Source: Heliocidaris tuberculata
Taxonomy: Eukaryota > Echinodermata > Echinoidea > Camarodonta > Echinometridae
Direction of reading: 5' to 3'
Length of the DNA: 64,000 nt
NCBI GenBank assembly: GCA_025618425.1
Contig: CM046849.1
Coordinates: forward strand, 27,716,867 to 27,780,866
The position numbers and the translations under genes were made by a program. Below the pieces are notes generated by a model. That model was not told the origin of the DNA. It searched no databases and was given only the letters and a program-made list of their open reading frames with translations. Below, one piece after another: positions 57,045-64,000 of this stretch. Numbering within the stretch: position 1 is the stretch's first letter; every line of letters begins with the position of its first letter.

Positions 57045-58199
57045 GTGTCATTTTGATGACATTCAGGCTACGCGCAGATGCAACAAATTGCGCGAAACTT
57101 ATTGACATGCACCATACTGTTTCTATAGCAACAGCCATTTTTTGACATGACGGTGACTTCCAATGACTCAGATTTTGCTTGCAATCAAACTGGCACCCCA
57201 AAATACATATAGTTAGATGGTTACAATTTGATTTTGTGATGTTGAATTACAGATATAGGATATTTTCTAAAATTCAAATCCCTGATGTGTTACCATGGTA
57301 ACAACCCTAGTGGTCACGCCCACGACCAACTTTATGTCAAACAGGGAGAATATGAGTGCTGAGGGTCCTAGCTAACAGAAAAACATGATTTAAGATTGTG
57401 CAGACAGTTTTTTTCCATTTTGTATTGATTAATCATAGATATTTTCCACAAATATCAACATTTTGTGGGACCGTTTCCATAGCAACGGCCTTTTTTGACA
57501 CGCCCATGACTTCAAATAACACAGATTGTGGTTGGAATCAGTGGGGCAGCTTGAAATACATATATTAGAATCCTTACCATATATTTTATGCTGTTAAATT
57601 ACAAATATACGGTATTTTCTAAATTCCAGTATTTCGTTATATGTTACCATGGTAACGGCCCTAGCAGTCACGCCCACCTTGGACTCTAATATGGAAAACA
57701 GGCAGATTATGATAGCTGAGGGTCATAGCTAATAGAAAAATATAATCTAAGATTGTGTAGACACCTCTCTGTCTATTTTATACTGATAAGTTTAGATTTT
57801 TTCCAAAAATGTCCACTTTTTATGGTACCGTTTCCATAGTAACGATCAATTTTTGACATGATCGTGACTTCAAATGACCTAAATTTTGGTTTCAATCAAT
57901 CGGGAAGCTCAAAATACATATATTTAGATGCTTACCAGTCATTTTTTAAATTTCTCAATTAGAAAATATTGGGTATTTTAGTAAATTCCTATATTTCCTT
58001 GATCCGTTGCCATGGCAACGGCCTTGGTGGCCACACCCACCACTAACTCTATGGTAAACAGGCAGATTCTGATAGCCGAGGATCCTAGCTACCAGGAAAA
58101 CATTACTAAAAATTGTGCCTAAGGGGGGGGGGGGGGGGGGGGGAGGGGGTCTACGGTGGCCCACAGACTAGAGGCGGCGGAACGCATGGCTCGGATGAT

Positions 58200-58692
58200 T
58201 GTTTTATCGATTCGATACGTTGAAAATTGACAATATCCATACTTTTTAAATGGCTTTATTTATGTATCGGTTCAACTTCCGTCAACTTCCAAGTACGTTT
58301 GATTATTTGTTTTGCTTAAACTCTGCAATACATACGTATCCTACAAGAATTTCTTCAAATATTCATCTTATAAATCCAATAACTTCACTTGCGCATAAAT
58401 CGATAAAACGTGTTGGTCCTGATATATGGAACAATATACCTTTAAATATACGATGTTATCCTACAATAACCAGGTTTAAAAATGAATTTAAGAAATGTAT
58501 TTTAAGCCAGTATAAACATTAATTCCGTTATTTTCGTCTCGTCTTTGTCCCACTCCCATTCCGCTTCTTATTGTATTTGTAATACAGTATAATTTACAAT
58601 GTACAATTTTATTGTGCTGTATTTATCGCGATGTACGACTGACATTTGATAAGCATGTAATCATGACACGCTCTTTACTATCTGTAAACCCC

Positions 58693-58730
<38 letters not shown>

Positions 58731-58905
58731 TATGTTTATATTCTAAAAGGGGGCTTTTTCATTTCTTGAGGGGCGTTACTTTCAAGCCTTAGGCTTATGA
58801 CTAGCCCCTCCCATGCGATGACTGTTTCATTATTTTGTTGATATGATATTTTGTATTTGATGCATGGAAAAATAAAATCAATCAATCAATCAATCAATCA
58901 AAATC
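58200..58905 (+). mobile_element. 5'-truncated LINE tail
   Basis: The frame 58250-58522 ends a CR1-like polyprotein: IHTYPTRISSN, VGPDIWNNIPLNIR, FKNEFKKCILS. The 3' UTR has a (TA)n run (58697-58730) and the end AAAATCAATCAATCAATCAA, a short-repeat tail. Sits directly right of the fold-back element. Confidence 0.75.
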
Positions 58906-59024
58906 CCTATATAAAATTTTTAAAATAGAATAAGTTTAATAAATCCTGCCCAAAATATCTTATGTGATTGAAAATTTTCATGTTTGAAATAAATGACGGG
59001 AAACATTAACCTGAATCTGCATAC

Positions 59025-59323
59025 CTTTATAGGGTTTCAAAGATTCTCCCATTGTAGTCCAAGATACATTTTCCGGAGGAATTATTAGAGGAGTTGACAA
59101 AGGTGGCGACCAGGCATATGATCGTGTAGGTATTTCAGCTAGGTAGGAATCAAGATATAAGTATACCGTGATACGAAAAACTTTAAGATTACGCATATCT
59201 TCAGGGAGAAGGCAAGGTGATTGAATCAAGTTTTTAAAATATGGTTTTATTAATATTTTTGCAATATCTACATCCGACAATGGTTTCCAGTCTGATGCCA
59301 AAATCGCAGCTACCCACATTAAA
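59025..59323 (-). CDS. Gene R exon: ectodomain segment of unknown type
   Basis: About 100 residues, open from acceptor TGCAG|T at 59324 (or TTTAG|TGC just upstream) to donor AAAG|GTATGC at 59025/59024. Ends phase 1, which fits the transmembrane exon 49994-49867. Contains KVFRITVYLYLDSYL, AWSPPLSTP and an NVS glycosylation site. I recognise no family. The start phase does not fit the stalk exon 60439-60362, so an exon between them is unseen or the border differs. Confidence 0.55.
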
Positions 59324-60361
59324 CTGCACTAAATCTTGGCTGATTTGCTTTGCTCCCAAATAATTGTTTTGATTCATTATTCAGTTAATCTATTTATCAT
59401 ATTTTATTTGTTGTTGTTGCAGTAGTCGGGATCGCAGTAAACGGCAGAAAATCGCAGGTATTACGGAATTCTGCGATTACACAATGCACAGTATTGTGCA
59501 GTTACTCCAGTATACTAGTACTGCAGGAACACAACTTTGAAATGGTTGTCATGTAACTTATCAAAACCGGAAATTGGTTATTTTCACAAAGATTTTTTGC
59601 TGCACAAAGCAATTCTTCCGTTAGTTGTTACCTATTCTTTTGAACCGGTCGTCACACTTGGGAAATGAGCAACAATTTTTCAGGGGTCATCTAAATAACC
59701 TAAACAGCTTTGAATGTAAAGATTATAATCTGTTTATCCGACATTTAAAATTACAGGTTTTTAAAAGTCTCTTTTAACTTGTCACTCTTCGTTCTGTAAA
59801 ATTATACATATTTTCACTTTTTCAAAAATTTGCCTGATAGACCAATACTTTTTTTCATGTCCAGGGGTTACTATCGATATGAAGGTATCGATCTAAAGAG
59901 ATGTTGAAGTCAGTCGTTTAAACCTACTTCCGATTAACGGAACTGCACATAGAGATATCAATTAAATTGTACAATTGTGGAAATGAAACTGATTTCACAG
60001 AGTAAATCCAACATACAAACAGCTGTATTGATGCTGTAATATAGCTCATGACCAGAAAGCACATTGATATTATTCGTACATTCCAGACGAGAGTTACATA
60101 TCCTAGTCATACAACGTTTTAATGGATCCAACTATCGAAATTATTGATACTCTCCATTTAGTACAATTTTTATATATATTTTGTATAGCTGATTGGAGTC
60201 GCATCGATTAAATTGATCGTTTTATGAATACTTTGCAATGGTATTACCTTATAGTTATTGCTGTTTTTTTTTAAACAGTATTTTCTTATTCATTTTCTTA
60301 GTTGTAAAATGAGCTAAACAATTATTTAAAAATTACTATACAATTGCAAATATATTCATAC

Positions 60362-60439
60362 CAGGTTGAGGCGTCGTACGTGTAGTAGTTTTGGTAAATG
60401 GTGCATTAGATGAACTCGTTGTTTCCGTACTTGTTTGTG
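60362..60439 (-). CDS. Gene R exon: Ser/Thr-rich stalk
   Basis: 78 nt between acceptor CCAACTTTACAG| (60440) and donor CCTG|GTATGA (60362/60361), phase 1 at both ends. 26 residues including QTSTETTSSSN and TKTTTRTTP, a likely O-glycosylated spacer between CUB domain and membrane. Joins in phase from the CUB exon 62174-61812. Confidence 0.65.
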
Positions 60440-60654
60440 CTGTAAAGTTGGAGGAAATAAAACACATAATATTTAAATCAAAAGATGACAGTGGCTAAAA
60501 AGCTGCATGTGAAAAAAAATAATAAATGAATGTTAATGTCTGTGTAGATGTCATGAACTTAAAATATACAAGTTTTGCTATTAAACATGTCTTACTATTG
60601 ACGTTTTTTAATATCCCTTTGGTCATAGTTTAATTGTTATTATTCTTCTTTTTC

Positions 60655-60725
60655 TTTCTTCTTTTTCTTTTCTTCTTCTTCTTCTTCTTCTTCTTCTTCT
60701 TCTTCTTCTTCTTCTTCTTTTTCTT
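60655..60725. repeat. (TTC)n microsatellite
   Basis: About 70 bp of TTC with T-rich edges; the poly-R ORF on the minus strand is an artefact. Confidence 0.9.
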
Positions 60726-61571
60726 CGATTATCCTCATGAAGATGATGATGACGATGAGGAGGAGGATGATTATTGTTATTTATTACAGTAATTGTTATT
60801 ATCATCGTCATCATCATTTTCATAGTTATATTACTATTATTTTGGTATATTAAATTGTTATTGATAATGTTATTCATAAAATTATTGTTTTTATTTTCAT
60901 CCTTATATTTCAAACATATCATTGTTATAAAATATATCTAAAATAACTTTACCACTTTTCATCAGGTTGGGGTGAGTACTGCCTCTCCCCTCTCCAACCC
61001 CCCCCCCCCCCCTCTCTCTCTCTCTCTCTCTGTTTCTCTCTCTCACTCTCCACGGTCTCAACTTCTGTCTGGAAAATGGTATTATCATGGTCATTTATAA
61101 TAATTGTATTTGATTTTTCCCTGAGAATGTACAGACATTTTTAAAGCAACAAAGTCTGAAATCAAAGAGATTTCATCTGATTTTATACATCATGTTCAAG
61201 ACTCTTCTCCACTCTTCTAGAATGACGCATCATTTGAAGAAAATTAGATGTTTGTAGACGTTGATTAGAGGTGTGTGTGTGTGTATGGGGGTGTGGATGG
61301 GTGTTAGATTGAATGTGAATGATATGGGAGGGGTATATGCCTATGGGTGTTTTTTGAATGACAAAACGTGCCTTGTGTTTGTCAAATAAGATCACGTTGG
61401 CAAATTATTTCAACCATCCCCCCACTCCTCGATACGGATTTACGCCACTGATATATATGTTTTTATGATTTAAAATGGTGAATAAACTAAATCTGAATCT
61501 GAATCTGAATGAGTGCAAAATATCAAAGATATGAAGAAAAAAAAATAACTTGAATAAAGATGTCAAATTCC

Positions 61572-64000
61572 TGCACATATAAGCAGATTTCTCAGACTTT
61601 TTATGCAATCCCAACAGTAACAAGAAGGGGTACTTTTATTTGAAATTGTGTCATTAAGATCATAACATAATTAAAATATATTGAGGGTGTCCAAAAAAAA
61701 ACACTTTTGTAAAAAAAAAAAAAAAAAAAAAAAATATCCTGTAAAAAGTGGCCAAATGCTTGAACCTATTTTTTTTTTTAAATGGCGCGTACTGTTATGA
61801 TTATGACTAACCTGGGTCCTCTACAGCCTGTAACTGGATCCAGAATCCTGAGCGTGTGGTGCTGTGATCGGTGGTAAATATCATCGCGATCGAAGAAGTG
61901 GTTGATGTGAAGTCCCGTAATGTTAACACAAGACTCGACCACCATCCTGACCAGTCTCGCCATAACCCGCCTTGATTTGTAAATCTATCAACCCCATCAC
62001 CGATATACAGGTGGTCGGCCCCGTTTTCGACGTCGAAAGTTCGAACGATGACTGAAATGACGAAGCCTTGTGGAGCGCGGATGTCCCAGAGATAGTAGAA
62101 GTTGTTCAGATAGTTGGACGGGTAATTCATTGAATGAATCGATGTCATCTTATCCGTTTTCAGTTCCTTTATGTCTATGCGGTAAATTTTAAAGTGGAAA
62201 GTAGTGGTCTTAAGAATTTTGTTCTACTCTCTTTCTTTCTCTCTCTCTCTCTCCCTCTTGATAACGATTCTAGGAGAGCTACCCCTAGACTACCACCACA
62301 ACTCCCCCTAAGAGAGTAACTCTGAGCAACTAATCCCCTTGGAAATTTCCCATAGAAAAGTGTTCCTAGGACAACTAACCCCAGTACAATTCAGGTCCCG
62401 GGAACAATTTTTTTATTGGGGGGTACTGTGAGCAGAATGTTTTGTTATAATTATAGTTGCTTATCTAGGAAATATGGCACCTGGGGCAAACAACAAAGTT
62501 TGTCCACATCATTGTACAAACAAAGGGAGCAAAGTGACCGTGCTGTAGATTTTTTTTTTTTTTTTTGGGGGGGGGGGGGGTGTGCATTTTTAACCCCCAA
62601 AACGTGATTTGTTATGCAATTTTCCCGGGGAAATTTGCATTCCAAGGGGAGAGATCCGAATTTTTAACGTTGATAAACCATGTAAACGGTTTTCTATTCA
62701 CTTCCTTCTCAAATGGGGTTTAAAATTAAGGGAAACCAGTACAAAATACTCGAGGAATTTAGGAAGACCAAAAAAAAACGAAAATCGACATTTCTTTGAA
62801 ATGTTGAGCCTTTGAAAAGGCGATTTTATACACCTAATCCTATATTGGGGCGCAATATTTAACAATAGGATTATGAAACTTAGATCATAGCGAGCAAAGC
62901 AACGAGAATCAATCTTGAGCCCGTAAAAAAACACTATATCCTATACCGGGGAGCGAAATTATGAGATCCTAGAGCAACATTATGCGAGGAAGCAAAGCGA
63001 CCGAGTTTCAGAAAAAAGTCTTTCTACTGAATTCACCCAGCAGATTGTGGGCGTGCAATCCAGAATGATCGCAATTTTCTTCATTTTCTCCTCTTTTTCT
63101 TTCTCTCTTTTGCGTTTTTAGCCCCCTTCAAGTGTCGCCCGGGGCAATGTGCGCCCTGCCCCCATAGATACACCACTGATATCATTACACATTGTTTCGC
63201 TAAGTCGTTGGCAGGAGGGGGAGGGGTGCAGACCCTAAAATCAACTCTGCCTGCAAAGATGATATTATTTTGTCGGTCATTCTGCAGTTGATAAACGGTC
63301 TTTTATTCACTCCTTCCTCAATGGGGCGCAATTAACGAAAATTCAGGAGCGATATAGTAGTGGAATTTAGCTATTCAACATAAAGTAACAATTACTTTTA
63401 AATGGAAAACCTTTGAAAATATTCTCTTATAACCATGTATACACTTATTCTCTATCTGGTGTGTATTATTAAAAAAAAATATTTTTTAAAGGAGAGAAGA
63501 GACTGATAAATTATAACAGGGAAAAAAGCAATGAGAATAACATTTGTTTTCAATTTTGACCCTTTATTAAAACGCTGTTTATATAGCCAATATTCGACTG
63601 CGAAAATAAGAAATCCTGAAACAATACATGCGAGGGAGCAAAGCGACCGAGCGTTAGAAAATTTTCGCATTTTGAACCCTTGGAAAACCTGTATTTCTAA
63701 TGCACTTTACCCAGCGGATTATGGGCGAATTATTCTTATAAGCATAAGTTTCTTCCCTTTCTCTTCGTTACGTTTTTGCGCCCCTGCTTTAAGTACCGCT
63801 TGAGGAAAGTGCCCTAATAGAAATCTGGGGATGCTTCAGCACCCCTAGCACCCCGGCTCCCTAAATTCCTCATCGTATATTTATTCATCATTAAAAAAAA
63901 ACAACAACTTTACATGCTCCTTTTTTTCTTGATCTGAATGATGCATATATTGCCCAGTTATACTTTCATTATACTGAAACATCAATTCGTAATATTCTGT
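61572..64000. repeat. Right copy of the CUB-exon segmental duplication
   Basis: Collinear with 1-3217, including the microsatellite upstream of the exon and the GAGCAAAGCGACCGAG-type motifs. It continues past the window edge. By analogy with gene L, the first CUB and signal-peptide exons of gene R should lie about 1.2-2.5 kb to the right. Confidence 0.85.
61812..62174 (-). CDS. Gene R exon: CUB-like domain (paralog of gene L exon 3)
   Basis: 363 nt, phase 1 at both ends (donor G|GTTAGT at 61812/61811, probable acceptor GCATAG| at 62175). Encodes NYPSNYLNNFYYLWDI, GFVISVIV, LYIGDG, SGWW and SGFWIQLQ. About a dozen residues differ from the gene L copy over 113 aligned, no gaps and no stop, so both have stayed coding since duplication. 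No cysteine. It splices in phase to the stalk exon at 60439. Confidence 0.8.

Larger units (their letters stand above)
50081..58144. mobile_element. Large fold-back element with X-box-bearing tandem arms
   Basis: The ends are inverted: poly-C, CTTAGGCACAATTTT at the left and AAAATTGTGCCTAAG, poly-G at the right. Each arm is made of tandem units about 355 bp long in opposite orientation (left arm to about 54300, right arm from about 55900). Each unit has two 14-bp palindromic motifs such as GTTACCATGGTAAC and GTTGCTATGGAAAC. Units near the ends are well preserved and those near the centre decay. The middle (about 54400-55890) has no convincing frame. The structure recalls sea-urchin TU and Drosophila FB fold-back elements. 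It lies in a gene R intron. Confidence 0.8.

Noticed and set aside
60623..60922. Arg-rich protein on the minus strand
   Set aside because: The Arg run is the translation of a (TTC)n microsatellite; no surrounding gene structure.

Overview
This is eukaryotic, animal DNA. It is AT-rich, intron-containing and dense in retrotransposons, with CUB-type extracellular exons, tRNA-derived SINEs, CR1/L2-like LINEs, a Penelope-like element, hAT-type MITEs and long inverted repeats built of tandem subunits. I infer a marine deuterostome, most likely an echinoderm such as a sea urchin. Nothing in the window proves the species.

The host genes lie on the minus strand and look like a tandem family of single-pass receptors with cysteine-free CUB domains. 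Gene L (left) has a signal-peptide exon (5541-5457), a first CUB exon (4804-4433) and a second CUB exon (664-302), then runs off the left edge. Gene R (right) enters from beyond 64000 with a CUB exon (62174-61812) nearly identical to that of gene L. It continues with a Ser/Thr stalk exon (60439-60362), an unrecognised ectodomain exon (59323-59025), a transmembrane exon (49994-49867) and a tyrosine-rich cytoplasmic exon (49285 down to 48587, broken by one in-frame TAA). Between them, 24971-24747 is the orphan last exon of a third copy, gene M. Each gene is followed by a copy of a repetitive spacer: unit I (6900-22750), unit II (28130-39420) and unit III (40795-45830). The simplest reading is repeated tandem duplication of gene plus spacer.

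The spacers and introns have been colonised in nested fashion, and paralogous copies often preserve the empty site. Unit I holds a minus-strand LINE (8474-10815) and a young, full-length LTR retrotransposon (11516-20362). Its two 2008-bp LTRs show only three differences that I found, its TSD is GCATG, and its integrase lies upstream of reverse transcriptase, which is the Gmr1 order. Unit II holds an RNase H-bearing LINE (28566-31033) with a hAT MITE inside it, a Penelope-like element with GIY-YIG endonuclease and terminal pseudo-LTRs (31743-34527), and a 1.8-kb insertion of unknown type between 31-bp repeats. Unit III holds a tRNA SINE, a 1.5-kb hAT-type element and a LINE tail. A Helitron-like 3' end, TA microsatellites and a tRNA-like sequence lie at 46600-47300.

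An intron of gene R contains an 8-kb fold-back element (about 50081-58144). Its inverted arms are tandem units of about 355 bp, each carrying two 14-bp palindromic X-box (RFX-type) motifs. Fifteen good matches are spaced about 155-187 bp apart where units are uninterrupted. This is the most unusual structure in the window. A LINE and a SINE have inserted into its left arm.
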